A stretch of DNA of 26,102 bases from JAICUY01 sp035708065 (GCA_035708065.1 DASSTC010000068.1:1-26102); one strand, 5' to 3'. Numbered from the stretch's first letter, positions 15,137-23,204 are shown. The notes: generated by a model not told the origin, from the letters alone. Translations and numbers: made by a program.

Positions 15137-16257
15137 TGGACGTCATCAGCACCATCCTGGCGTTCATCGCGGTCCTCGTGGTGTTGGTGGTCATCCACGA
15201 GCTCGGTCACTTCGCCGTCGCCAAGCTCTCCGGGATCACGGTCCAGGAGTTCGGCATCGGCTTCCCGCCGCGGATCGCCTCGACGACCTGGCGCGGCACG
15301 CGCTATTCGATCAACTGGATCCCACTCGGCGGCTTCGTGAAAATGCTCGGCGAGGATGGCGAGATCGAGGCCGAGAAGATGCGCGAGCGCGGCCTCTCCG
15401 ACGCAGCGGTCGAGAAGGCCATGGTCGGCGCCTTCAACCGCAAGCCGATCCTCGTGCGCCTGGCCGTGCTGCTGGCCGGCGTGGTGATGAACTTCCTCCT
15501 GGCGATCGTGCTCTTTGCCGGCGCATTCAGCGTGGCGCAGCCGATTCGCGTTCTGCCCCTGACGATCACCGAGATCCAGCCCGACAGCCCCGCCGAGGGC
15601 AAGCTCGAGGTGGGCGACCGCATCACTTCGGCGGACCACGGTTCGTTCGCGACTGCCGGCGCCCTGATCGACTATATCGGCGCCCATGCCGGCGAGGCGG
15701 TTTCGCTGCAGGTGGAGCGCGGCTCACGCGACCTCGACGTGACCGTCACGCCCCGCCGCCTGACGCAGGAGCAGCGCGAAGCCGGCGTCGGCGCGGTCGG
15801 CTTCGGCCTGCGCGCCGAGACGCGCATGGGGCCACCGGTCGCGAGCTCGCCGCTGGATGCCGTGGCGTCGGGTGCTCGGACCACGGTCGAGCTGGCACGT
15901 CAGATCCCCGGCGGACTGGCCAGCACGGTCGCGGGACTCGTCGGGCTCGCGCCGAACACCGGCGACGCGCGCGGGCCGATCGGCATTGCGCAGGTGACCG
16001 GCGAGGTGCTCCACCAATCGCTGTTCGACCAGCTCGTCTTCGTCGGCCTGCTGTCGGTCAACCTCGCCGTGCTCAACGTGCTGCCCTTCCCGCCGCTCGA
16101 CGGCGGCCGCGTGGCGGTCACCGTCCTCGAGGCGGTCCGTCGACGGCGCCTGCCGGCCGAGCGCGAGGCGCTCATCTACCTGACCGGCTTCCTGGTGCTG
16201 ATCGCGCTCGTGATCCTGATCTCGATCCAGGACATCCAGCGCGTCTCGGGCAGCTAG
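15136..16257 (+). CDS. rseP: RIP metalloprotease RseP (site-2 protease)
   Basis: Membrane zinc protease of 373 aa that cleaves transmembrane segments of regulatory substrates, such as anti-sigma factors and leftover signal peptides. The first transmembrane helix contains the zinc motif HELGH (H21, E22, H25); the third ligand lies in NVLPFPPLDGGRV (D322). A single PDZ domain lies between (about 145-207, ITEIQPDSPAEGKLEVGDRI), as in Gram-positive RasP rather than the double PDZ of E. coli RseP. ATG 15136 overlaps the dxr stop by one base. ispG and proS, which often follow, are absent and the operon ends here with a hairpin. Confidence 0.95.
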   Translation: MDVISTILAFIAVLVVLVVIHELGHFAVAKLSGITVQEFGIGFPPRIASTTWRGTRYSINWIPLGGFVKMLGEDGEIEAEKMRERGLSDAAVEKAMVGAFNRKPILVRLAVLLAGVVMNFLLAIVLFAGAFSVAQPIRVLPLTITEIQPDSPAEGKLEVGDRITSADHGSFATAGALIDYIGAHAGEAVSLQVERGSRDLDVTVTPRRLTQEQREAGVGAVGFGLRAETRMGPPVASSPLDAVASGARTTVELARQIPGGLASTVAGLVGLAPNTGDARGPIGIAQVTGEVLHQSLFDQLVFVGLLSVNLAVLNVLPFPPLDGGRVAVTVLEAVRRRRLPAEREALIYLTGFLVLIALVILISIQDIQRVSGS

Positions 16258-16262
16258 CGCCA

Positions 16263-16283
16263 CCCCTCCTGTGGCAGGAGGGG
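16263..16283 (+). terminator. Hairpin after rseP, possible terminator without T-tract
   Basis: A perfect 9-bp stem CCCCTCCTG / CAGGAGGGG (16263-16271 and 16275-16283) with a TGG loop, 6 nt after the rseP stop. It is followed by CTGCCGG rather than a run of T. It lies exactly where the -35 of the nusA promoter would fall, so it may instead, or also, be a DNA operator. Structure is certain, function not. Confidence 0.5.
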
Positions 16284-16291
16284 CTGCCGGC

Positions 16292-16300
16292 TGATATACT
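16292..16300 (+). promoter_or_regulatory. Extended -10 promoter for the nusA operon
   Basis: TGATATACT (16292-16300) matches the TGnTATACT form found before rplS and rpsB. No good -35 is present 17-18 bp upstream; that region is the 3' half of the rseP hairpin. A second weaker hexamer TATACG occurs at 16335-16340. The predicted nusA leader is about 95 nt. Confidence 0.55.
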
Positions 16301-16349
16301 TCGCCAAGGTTTCGCCGGCCGTGCTGAAGCCAACTATACGAAGCGTCGT

Positions 16350-16384
16350 AACGTGGGTCGGTTCGCCAGCCCACGTTTGTTTTT
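16350..16384 (+). terminator. Intrinsic terminator/attenuator in the nusA leader
   Basis: AACGTGGG (16350-16357) and CCCACGTT (16370-16377) form an 8-bp stem; the loop can close further as GG-TTCG-CC. It is followed by TGTTTTT (16378-16384), the only T-run of this kind in the window. It lies between the predicted promoter and the nusA start codon, 18 nt before it, so it should terminate most transcripts before the operon. A small stem TACGA-AGCG-TCGTA (16337-16350) lies just upstream and overlaps it by one base. An attenuator responding to NusA level is an inference. Confidence 0.75.
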
Positions 16385-16402
16385 GAGAAGTGCGGAGGTG
16401 CG

Positions 16403-17533
16403 ATGGTGAGCCGAGACTTCATCGGAGCCCTGCTGCAGCTGAATGCCGAGAAGGGCGTGCCGAAGGAGATCCTGATCGAGACGCTCGAGCAGGCGATCGA
16501 ATCGGCCTACCGTCGCAACGCCGAGGCGCCGGAGAACGTCGTCGTGCGAGTCGACCCCGAGTCTGGCCAGATCAGCGTCTTCCGCGAGTACGACGTGGTC
16601 GCCGGTCCCGAAGAGGTCGAAGACCCCGAGCTGCAGATGACCGCCGCCGATGCCCAGAAGATCGATCCGTCGACCGGCGTGGGTGGCAAGGTCCGCGTAC
16701 CCGAGAATGTCACGCAGGCACAGCTCGGCCGCATCGCCGCGCAGACCGCCGGCCAGGTCTACCGCCAGCGCCTGCGCGAGGCGGAGCGCGACGTCGTCTA
16801 CGGGCAGTACGCGAGCCGCGAGGGCGAGATCATGACCGGCGTGGTGCATCGCACCACCGAGTCGGCGGTCGTGCTCGACATGGGCAAGGGCGTCGAAGCC
16901 GTGCTCGCCGTCAGTGAGCAGTTGCCCAACGAGCACTACCGCATCGGTCAACATCTGAAGGTCTACGTGCTGGAGGTGCGTCGCACGACGCGTGGCCCCG
17001 TGCTGGTCGTGAGCCGCACGCACCGCGGCTTCCTGCGACGGCTCATGGAGATGGAGATCCCCGAGATCTACAACGGCACGGTGGTGATTCGCGGCATCGC
17101 CCGCGAGGCAGGCAGCCGCTCGAAGGTCGCCGTCGAGAGCCGGCAGCAGGGCGTCGACGCGAAGGGTGCCGCCGTCGGCCAGCGCGGTGCCCGGATCCAG
17201 GCGATCGTCGCCGAACTGAACGGCGAGAAAGTCGACGTCGTGCTCTGGCACGAGGATCCGGCGCAGTACGTCGCCGAGGCGCTGTCGCCGGCGGAGGTGC
17301 TCAACGTGCGCATCGACGAGGAGCACAAGATCGCCAACGTGGTCGTGCCCGAGCGTCAGCTGAGCCTGGCGATCGGCAAGGAGGGGCAGAACGCGCGCCT
17401 CGCCGCGAAGCTCACCGGCTGGCGCATCGACATTCGCTCGGATGCCGGCGTGGCCGCTGCTGCCGGCGGTGAGTCAGGCGATGGCACGGCGGCCGCGACG
17501 GAGGCGCACGCCGATGCCGAAGCGGCGACCTGA
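16403..17533 (+). CDS. nusA: Transcription termination/antitermination factor NusA
   Basis: NusA (376 aa) binds RNA polymerase and nascent RNA and modulates pausing, intrinsic termination and antitermination. Residues 1-135 form the polymerase-binding domain (EKGVPKEILIETLEQAIESAYRR). S1 follows at about 139-206 (GEIMTGVVHRTTESAVVLDMG). KH1 contains VGQRGARIQAIVAELNGEKVDVV and KH2 contains AIGKEGQNARLAAKLTGWRIDI. The tail is short and Ala/Glu-rich, without the AR repeats of E. coli. ATG 16403 has GGAGG 4 nt upstream; GTG one codon later would have better spacing. It heads nusA-ylxR-infB-rbfA-nrnA-truB-ribF, but rimP is missing upstream. Confidence 0.97.
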   Translation: MVSRDFIGALLQLNAEKGVPKEILIETLEQAIESAYRRNAEAPENVVVRVDPESGQISVFREYDVVAGPEEVEDPELQMTAADAQKIDPSTGVGGKVRVPENVTQAQLGRIAAQTAGQVYRQRLREAERDVVYGQYASREGEIMTGVVHRTTESAVVLDMGKGVEAVLAVSEQLPNEHYRIGQHLKVYVLEVRRTTRGPVLVVSRTHRGFLRRLMEMEIPEIYNGTVVIRGIAREAGSRSKVAVESRQQGVDAKGAAVGQRGARIQAIVAELNGEKVDVVLWHEDPAQYVAEALSPAEVLNVRIDEEHKIANVVVPERQLSLAIGKEGQNARLAAKLTGWRIDIRSDAGVAAAAGGESGDGTAAATEAHADAEAAT

Positions 17534-17786
17534 CCATATCCCGATGCGAACCTGCGCGGTCTGCCGGCAGGTTCGCCCCAAGCGATCGATGACCCGGCTG
17601 GTGCGCAGCGCCGACGGGACGGTCGCTCCCGATCCGAGCGGCAGGGCCGCCGGCCGGGGAACGTATGTCTGTGATGACCCTGCCTGCCGGGAGCCGCGAC
17701 GCCTGGCCGAGGCAGTGCAGCGAGCGCTCGGCGCGGCGATTGAGCCGGACGCGCTCGTGATCGAGGAGAAACATGCCGCCACGTAG
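17514..17786 (+). CDS. ylxR: YlxR/RnpM family RNA-binding protein
   Basis: Small basic protein (90 aa) of the YlxR family, found almost always between nusA and infB. Signature: IPMRTCAVCRQVRPKRSMTRLVR and GRAAGRGTYVCDDPACRE, with cysteines C14, C17, C53 and C58 that could bind metal. In Gram-positive bacteria the family has been linked to RNase P modulation (RnpM); that role here is inference. ATG 17514 is inside the end of nusA (20-nt overlap) and has GGAGG 9 nt upstream; a start at 17544 would remove part of the conserved N-terminus. It overlaps infB by 14 nt. Confidence 0.92.
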   Translation: MPKRRPDHIPMRTCAVCRQVRPKRSMTRLVRSADGTVAPDPSGRAAGRGTYVCDDPACREPRRLAEAVQRALGAAIEPDALVIEEKHAAT

Positions 17787-19686
17787 ATATCAACCGCGCC
17801 GCGGGCCACGCCCGCAGCGACGCCGCAGCGGCCCGCCGGCCGGCGCCGTCGCGACCGAGACCGCCGCCGCTGCCATCCGCCAGCAGGGACCGGTCGAGCT
17901 GCCGAGCTCGATCGCCGTCAAGGACCTGGCCACCGCGCTGGCGGTGAGCGCCTCGGACATCATCAAGGAGCTGATCCGCAACGGGATCTTCGCGACGGTC
18001 AACCAGACGATCGACTTCGACACCGCCTCGCTGGTCGCCGCCGAGCTGGGCTACGAGGTCGCCGAGAGTGGCGCCACCCAGCGCGCCGCCGCCGAGGCGG
18101 CCGCGCAGCAGGAGATCGTCGCCCCGGGGTCGGACGAGGAGGGCGCCGGCAAGCCGGTGCTCTGGACCGAGGAGCATCCCGAGGAGCTGGTCACGCGCGC
18201 CCCGATCGTGGCGGTGATGGGCCACGTCGACCACGGCAAGACAAGCCTGCTCGACGCGATCCGCAGCACGAAGGTGGCGACCGGTGAGCGCGGCGGCATC
18301 ACCCAGCACATCGGCGCCTCGGAGATCGTCCACAACGACAAGCGCATCGTCTTCCTGGACACGCCCGGCCACGAGGCATTCACCGCGATGCGTGCCCGCG
18401 GCGCCCAGGTGACTGACATCGCGGTCATCGTGGTGGCCGCCGACGACGGAGTGATGCCGCAGACTCGCGAGGCGATCGATCACGTGCGCGCGGCACGCGT
18501 GCCGATGATCGTGGCGATCAACAAGATCGACAAGCCGGATGCCAATCCCGACCGGGTGAAGCAGGAGCTCGCCGACATGGGCGTGCTCATCGAGGAGTAC
18601 GGCGGCGACGTGATCGCCGTGCCGGTGAGCGCCAAGCAGCACATCGGCCTGGATTCGTTGATGGAGATGATCCTGCTAGTCGCCGACCTGCAGGAACTGA
18701 AGGCCAACCCGAAGCGTGCCGCGGTCGGCACGATCGTCGAGTCGAAGGTCGACAAGGGCCGCGGCACGGTGGCCACCGTGCTGGTCCAGACCGGCACCCT
18801 GCGCACCGGCGACATCGTGGTGGTGGGACGCACCTTCGGCCGCGTCCGCGCCCTGCAGAACGCCGCCGGCAAGCGCGTCAAGCAGGCCGAGCCGGCCAGC
18901 GCGGTCGAGATCCTGGGCCTCAACGAGGTGCCGGAGGCGGGCGACATCCTGCGCGTGGTCGCCGACGAGAAGACGGCCCGCGAGCAGGCCGAGGCGGCTG
19001 CTCGGCATGCGGCCGGCGGCGATGGCAAGACGGCGTTCAGCCTCGAGGACATCAGCGCCCAGATCCAGGCGAGCGAGGTCAAGGAGCTGCGCGTGGTGCT
19101 GAAGACCGATGTCCAGGGCTCGCTCGGCGCCATCCGGCACGCCCTGGAGCGGCTCAACACGTCCGAGGTGCGGATCAACATCATCCGCGAGGGCGCAGGC
19201 GACATCAACGAGTCAGACGTGCTGCTGGCATCCGCCTCGGATGCGATCGTGGTCGGCTTCAACGCCCGGCCCGATCCCGGCGCGCAACGCGCAATCGATG
19301 CGTCCGGCGTGGACGTTCGACTGTACGACGTGATCTACAAACTGACCGATGACATCGGTCTGGCGCTGAACGGGATGCTGGCGCCGAAGATGATCGAGCA
19401 GGTCGAGGGGCACGCCGAGGTGCGGATGGTGATCAAGGCCGGCAAGGCCGGCTTCGTCGCCGGCTCGTACGTCACCGATGGGCGGATGGTGCGCGGGGCG
19501 GGCGCTCGGCTGTTCCGTGGCGGCAAGCTCGTCGAGGAGACGCGCATCGACTCGCTGAAGCGCTTCAAGGACGACGTCCGCGAGGTGGCCGCCGGCTTCG
19601 AGTGCGGCATCAGCCTGTCAAGCGGCGACATCGCCGAGGGCGACGTCATCGAGTGCTTCCAGATGGTGGCCGAGCAGCGCGGCTGA
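17773..19686 (+). CDS. infB: Translation initiation factor IF-2
   Basis: IF-2 (637 aa) is the GTPase that places initiator fMet-tRNA in the P site. A short basic N-terminus (RRYQPRRGPRPQRRRS) precedes the IF2-N module (LPSSIAVKDLATALAVSASDIIKELIRNGIFATVNQTIDFDTA). The G domain has GHVDHGKTS (150-158), DTPGHEAF and INKIDKPD (249-256), followed by domain II, the C1 domain (about 440-540) and the tRNA-binding C2 domain ending GDIAEGDVIECF. It is compact: the long charged N-terminal region of E. coli or actinobacterial IF-2 is absent, as in many Chloroflexota. ATG 17773 overlaps ylxR. Confidence 0.97.
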   Translation: MPPRRYQPRRGPRPQRRRSGPPAGAVATETAAAAIRQQGPVELPSSIAVKDLATALAVSASDIIKELIRNGIFATVNQTIDFDTASLVAAELGYEVAESGATQRAAAEAAAQQEIVAPGSDEEGAGKPVLWTEEHPEELVTRAPIVAVMGHVDHGKTSLLDAIRSTKVATGERGGITQHIGASEIVHNDKRIVFLDTPGHEAFTAMRARGAQVTDIAVIVVAADDGVMPQTREAIDHVRAARVPMIVAINKIDKPDANPDRVKQELADMGVLIEEYGGDVIAVPVSAKQHIGLDSLMEMILLVADLQELKANPKRAAVGTIVESKVDKGRGTVATVLVQTGTLRTGDIVVVGRTFGRVRALQNAAGKRVKQAEPASAVEILGLNEVPEAGDILRVVADEKTAREQAEAAARHAAGGDGKTAFSLEDISAQIQASEVKELRVVLKTDVQGSLGAIRHALERLNTSEVRINIIREGAGDINESDVLLASASDAIVVGFNARPDPGAQRAIDASGVDVRLYDVIYKLTDDIGLALNGMLAPKMIEQVEGHAEVRMVIKAGKAGFVAGSYVTDGRMVRGAGARLFRGGKLVEETRIDSLKRFKDDVREVAAGFECGISLSSGDIAEGDVIECFQMVAEQRG

Positions 19687-19706
19687 GCCGCGCTGCCGCG
19701 TTCGTC

Positions 19707-20051
19707 ATGACCCAGCGCACGCACCGCCTCGATGCCCAGATCCGCCAGGAGCTCATGGAGCTGCTGCAGCGGGAGATGAAGGATCCGCGTCTGGGGTTCG
19801 TGACGATCACCAGCGTCGAGACCGCGCGCGATCTCGGCTCGGCGCGGGTGTGGGTCAGCGTGCTCGGCTCGGAGGAGGAGCGCGAGCAGACGATGCGCGC
19901 GCTGTCGGCGGCCGCCCCGTGGTTGCGTCGCAAGCTCGCCGAGCGTCTCGAGATCAGGACCGTGCCGCAGCTGATGCTGCGCCGCGACGACTCGATCGAG
20001 ACCGGCGATCGCGTGCTGCGCCTGCTGAAAAAGATCGAGGACGAGCGATGA
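19707..20051 (+). CDS. rbfA: Ribosome-binding factor A
   Basis: RbfA (114 aa) is a 30S maturation and cold-shock factor acting on the 16S 5' helix. Family blocks: RTHRLDAQIRQELMELLQREMKDPRLGFVTITSVETARDL, SARVWVSVLG, LRRKLAERLEIRTVPQLMLRRDDSIETGDRVLRLLKKI. ATG 19707, 21 nt after infB, begins the conserved region; open frame upstream of it is a shadow of infB. The stop overlaps the ATG of nrnA (ATGA). In the absence of rimP from this locus it is the only dedicated 30S assembly factor in the nusA operon. Confidence 0.95.
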   Translation: MTQRTHRLDAQIRQELMELLQREMKDPRLGFVTITSVETARDLGSARVWVSVLGSEEEREQTMRALSAAAPWLRRKLAERLEIRTVPQLMLRRDDSIETGDRVLRLLKKIEDER

Positions 20052-21031
20052 GCCTGGGCGATGTCGCCGACCTGATCCTGTCCGCCAGCCGCGTGACGGC
20101 GATCTGCCACGAGAATCCGGATGCCGATACGCTCGGTGCCGCGATGGCCATCCGCCTGGCCGCAGAGCGGCTGGGGAAGCAGGCCGAGGTCGTGTCCGGC
20201 GACCCGCCGCCGCCGTTCCTGGCCTTCCTGCCCCGCATCGACGAGGTGACGCGGGCGCCGCAGCTCGAGCCCGACGTCGCCGTGATCGTCGACGCCGGCG
20301 ACCTGTCGCGGATCGGGTCGGTGGCGCGCGAGCACGCCGAGTGGCTGTCGCGGGCCCGCATCGTCAACATCGATCACCACGTCAGCAATCCGGGGTTCGG
20401 CGAGGCGCACTTCATCGAGCCGGCTGCGGCCGCGACCTGCGAGCTCGTGGCGCTGTTGCTGCCAACGCTCGGCGTACCGCTCGACCGCGAGCTCGCGACG
20501 TTGCTCATGGCTGGCATCGTCCAGGACACCCACACCTTCGCCCATCCGAATGCAACTCCCCGAACGCTGCGCGTGGCCGCCGAGCTCGTCGAGGCAGGCG
20601 CTCCGCTGTCCGCGATCAACCGGGCGGTGTACGCCGACAAGCCGTTCAGCACCCTGGCGCTGTGGGGGCTGATGCTCGCCGGCATCGGGCAGCGCTGCGA
20701 GGGCCGGATCGTGCATGCCAGCATGACGCTCGAGATGCTGGAACAGGCGGGCGCCGAGCCGAGCGCCTCGGAGGGGTTCGTCGACCTGCTCGCCTCGACG
20801 AAGGCCGCGGATATCACCGTGCTGTTCAAGCAGGCCGATGCGACGACGACGCGCGTCAGCGTCAGGACCACCGAGCGCGCGGATGCAGTGGTGATCACCC
20901 GGGCGTTCGGCGGCGGTGGCCACGCACGCGCCGCGGGCTGCACGCTCGAGCAGCCGCTCGACGAAGCGCGCGATCGGGTGCTGGCCGAGTGCGAGGCGGA
21001 GCTCGACAGGGCCGGTGCTGGGAGTCGTTAA
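20048..21031 (+). CDS. nrnA: DHH/DHHA1 phosphoesterase, NrnA-like nanoRNase/pAp phosphatase
   Basis: Protein of 327 aa with the DHH superfamily metal motifs ICHENPDADTLGA (H21, D25, D27), VIVDAGD (D82), NIDHHVSN (D109, H110, H111) and GIVQDTHTF (D160; the family usually has DTG here). The C-terminal DHHA1 motif is GGGGHARAAG (288-297). NrnA enzymes degrade 2-5 nt RNAs to monomers and dephosphorylate pAp, replacing oligoribonuclease in genomes without orn. rbfA-nrnA-truB-ribF-rpsO-pnp is a frequent order in Gram-positive and related bacteria. ATG overlaps rbfA by 4 nt; the end overlaps truB by 17 nt. Confidence 0.92.
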   Translation: MSLGDVADLILSASRVTAICHENPDADTLGAAMAIRLAAERLGKQAEVVSGDPPPPFLAFLPRIDEVTRAPQLEPDVAVIVDAGDLSRIGSVAREHAEWLSRARIVNIDHHVSNPGFGEAHFIEPAAAATCELVALLLPTLGVPLDRELATLLMAGIVQDTHTFAHPNATPRTLRVAAELVEAGAPLSAINRAVYADKPFSTLALWGLMLAGIGQRCEGRIVHASMTLEMLEQAGAEPSASEGFVDLLASTKAADITVLFKQADATTTRVSVRTTERADAVVITRAFGGGGHARAAGCTLEQPLDEARDRVLAECEAELDRAGAGSR

Positions 21032-21890
21032 CCTCGACAAGCCGGTGGGGCCGACCTCGCACGACATGGTCGGCCTGCTGCGCCGTCTGACCGGGACGCG
21101 GCGCATCGGTCATGCCGGGACGCTCGACCCGCTGGCGTCGGGCGTCCTGCCGATCCTCGTCGGTGCCGCCACCCGGCTCAGCGAGGAGCTGACCGGCGGA
21201 TCGAAACGCTACGACGCCACGATCCGGCTGGGCTGGCGCTCGGCGACCGACGACGGCGAGGGGCCGGTGGAGCGGGTGAACGCGCCATTGCCCGGCGATG
21301 GCGAGGTGCGCGCCGCGCTGGAGCGCTTCGTCGGCACATTCGACCAGCGCCCACCGGCGTTCTCGGCACGCAAGCAGGCCGGGGAGCGGGCGTACCGGGC
21401 GGCGCGTGCGGGCGGTGCGCTCGTGCTCGAGCCGCGCCGCGTGACGATCGATGCGATCGACCTCCAGGCGCTGGAGCGTGGCGACGATCGGCTCGACGTC
21501 GCCGTTGACCTGCGCTGCGGCGCGGGCACGTACGTGCGTGCCCTGGCCCGGGATGTCGGTGAGCGGCTTGGTTGCGGCGGCTACCTGCTTGCGCTGCGTC
21601 GTACCGAGGCCGCGGGGCTGCGGGTCGAACACGGCCTCACGCCCGAGCGGCTCGAAGAGCTGGCGCAGGAGGGACGGATCGGCGAGGCGATGCTGCCGGT
21701 GCTCGATCTGCTGCGGCTGCCGCGGGTTCGGCTCGACGCCGACGACGCACGCCGCTTCGCCAACGGATCGCAGCTGCGGGTCGTGGTGCCGGGGAGCGGC
21801 AGGCACGCCGTGCTGGCTGACGACCGGCTGCTCGGCATCGGCACCCTTCAGGCCGGGGTGCTCCAACCCGACAAGGTGCTCGTCGAGTGA
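21015..21890 (+). CDS. truB: tRNA pseudouridine(55) synthase
   Basis: TruB (291 aa) isomerises U55 in the T-loop of tRNAs and acts as a tRNA chaperone. N-terminus VLGVVNLDKPVGPTSHDMVG, catalytic HAGTLDPLASGVL with D38, then KRYDATIRLG, QRPPAFSARKQAGERAY and the CGAGTYVRALARDVGERLGCGGYLLALRRTEAAG block. A PUA-like C-terminal part (RRFANGSQLRVVVPGS ... AVLADDRLLGIG) follows. GTG 21015 gives the standard N-terminus; it lies inside nrnA, so translation is probably coupled. The stop overlaps ribF (GTGA). Confidence 0.96.
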   Translation: MLGVVNLDKPVGPTSHDMVGLLRRLTGTRRIGHAGTLDPLASGVLPILVGAATRLSEELTGGSKRYDATIRLGWRSATDDGEGPVERVNAPLPGDGEVRAALERFVGTFDQRPPAFSARKQAGERAYRAARAGGALVLEPRRVTIDAIDLQALERGDDRLDVAVDLRCGAGTYVRALARDVGERLGCGGYLLALRRTEAAGLRVEHGLTPERLEELAQEGRIGEAMLPVLDLLRLPRVRLDADDARRFANGSQLRVVVPGSGRHAVLADDRLLGIGTLQAGVLQPDKVLVE

Positions 21891-22834
21891 CGCTCGGCGC
21901 CGTGCAGCCGATCGCCCTCGACGCACTGCCGAGCATCGGGGCGGCCGTGCTGACGATGGGCGTCTTCGACGGTGTGCACCGCGGGCATCGGCACCTGCTC
22001 GACGCCACCCGTGATGCGGCTCGCTCGCGCGGCGTGCCTGCCGTCGCGCTGGTCTTCGATCCGCCGCCGATCGAGGTGCTGCGCCGTGGGACGCGGGTGC
22101 GACGCCTGGCGCCGCTCGACGTCAACGTCGCCCGAATCGAGGCGGAAGGGATGGACCACGTCGTCCTGCTCCGCTTTGACGCAGGCATTCGGCAGCTGCC
22201 CGCCGAGGCCTTCCTGGACGCGCTCGCGCCGGCGATCGAGCTTCGTGGGCTGGTGATGACACCGGAAAGCGCTTTCGGTCGCGATCGCGAGGGGACGCCC
22301 GACGCGCTGGAGGTGCTCGGCCGGCAGCGCGGCTTCGACGTTCTTCGGACGGCGCCGCTCGAAGTCGACGGCGCGGTCGTGTCGTCGACGCGGGTCCGCC
22401 AGGCGATCGATGCCGGCGACGTCCGTGGCGCAACGGCGCTCCTTGGCGCGCCGCCGCTGCTGCGCGGGACGGTGGTCAGCGGTGACCGCCGCGGCCGCGA
22501 GCTCGGCTTCCCGACGGCGAACCTGGCCTTCGACTACCTGCCAGCGCTGCCGCCGCTGGGGATCTACGTCGGTCGCGTCGTGGTTCCCGAGCGCGGCGTC
22601 GGGCCGGGGCATCCCGCCCTGGTGAGCATCGGCGTGCGACCGACCTTCCACCACAGCGGGACGGTCCTGGTCGAGGTCTACCTGCTCGACTTCGACGGCG
22701 ACCTGTACGACGCGCAGCTCACCGTCGAGCTGCTCGAGCGGCTGCGCCCGGAGCAGCGCTTCGACAGCGTCGACGCCCTCGTCGGACAGATGCGCGACGA
22801 CGAGCGCCAGGCGCGCGCGATCCTCGGCATCTGA
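21887..22834 (+). CDS. ribF: Bifunctional riboflavin kinase/FAD synthetase
   Basis: RibF (315 aa) converts riboflavin to FMN and FMN to FAD. The N-terminal nucleotidyltransferase domain has the GVFDGVHRGH motif (25-34) and VSSTRVRQAIDAGDVRGATALLG. The C-terminal flavokinase domain has RGRELGFPTANL, GIYVGRVV, GVRPTF and VEVYLLDFDGDLYD. Between the motifs it reads VFDPPPIEVL where the family has TFDPHPxxVL, a mild divergence. GTG 21887 overlaps the truB stop by 4 nt. It ends the nusA operon; a 100-nt gap with a promoter separates it from rpsO. Confidence 0.95.
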   Translation: MTLGAVQPIALDALPSIGAAVLTMGVFDGVHRGHRHLLDATRDAARSRGVPAVALVFDPPPIEVLRRGTRVRRLAPLDVNVARIEAEGMDHVVLLRFDAGIRQLPAEAFLDALAPAIELRGLVMTPESAFGRDREGTPDALEVLGRQRGFDVLRTAPLEVDGAVVSSTRVRQAIDAGDVRGATALLGAPPLLRGTVVSGDRRGRELGFPTANLAFDYLPALPPLGIYVGRVVVPERGVGPGHPALVSIGVRPTFHHSGTVLVEVYLLDFDGDLYDAQLTVELLERLRPEQRFDSVDALVGQMRDDERQARAILGI

Positions 22835-22864
22835 GGCCGAGGTATCCACTGAGCTGTACGGAAA

Positions 22865-22901
22865 GCGGTCGATGGCGGTTGACCGCGGATTCTGCTAGGA
22901 T
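22865..22901 (+). promoter_or_regulatory. rpsO promoter with overlapping inverted repeat
   Basis: An extended -10-like element TGCTAGGAT (22893-22901) precedes rpsO. Upstream is TTGACC (22879-22884), but with only 11 bp to the -10. An inverted repeat GCGGTC / GACCGC (22865-22870 and 22881-22886) spans the -35 region and could be an operator or a weak hairpin for ribF termination. The gap of 100 bp between otherwise abutting genes supports a promoter here. Confidence 0.45.
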
Positions 22902-22934
22902 CGCCGACGATAGGAAACGAATGTGGAGGAACGT

Positions 22935-23204
22935 GTGCCGCTCGCGAAGGAAGCGAAGAGCGAGATCGTCGAAGACTACGCCACGCATGATGGCGATACC
23001 GGCTCCCCGGAAGTGCAGATCGCACTCCTCACCGAGCGGATCAAGTCGCTGACCGAACATCTGCGCACCTACCAGAACGACAACCACTCGCGCCGTGGTC
23101 TGCTGAAGCTCGTCGGCCAGCGCCGACGCCTGCTGGCCTACCTCGTGCGCAATGATGTCGACCGCTACCGAGCGGTGATCAGCCGTCTGGGGCTGCGCCG
23201 CTAG
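22935..23204 (+). CDS. rpsO: 30S ribosomal protein S15
   Basis: S15 (89 aa, the standard length) binds the three-way junction of 16S rRNA helices 20-22. Sequence: PLAKEAKSEIVEDYATHDGDTGSPEVQIALLTERI, then LRTYQNDNHSRRGLLKLVGQRRRLLAYL and RYRAVISRLGLRR. The start is GTG 22935, giving the canonical length, with GGAGG at 22925-22929; an upstream in-frame GTG at 22923 would overlap that Shine-Dalgarno. It precedes pnp in the conserved rpsO-pnp pair. Confidence 0.96.
   Translation: MPLAKEAKSEIVEDYATHDGDTGSPEVQIALLTERIKSLTEHLRTYQNDNHSRRGLLKLVGQRRRLLAYLVRNDVDRYRAVISRLGLRR

Noticed and set aside
16335..16340. Second nusA promoter at TATACG
   Set aside because: No TGn extension or -35 in register; it overlaps the small stem next to the attenuator.
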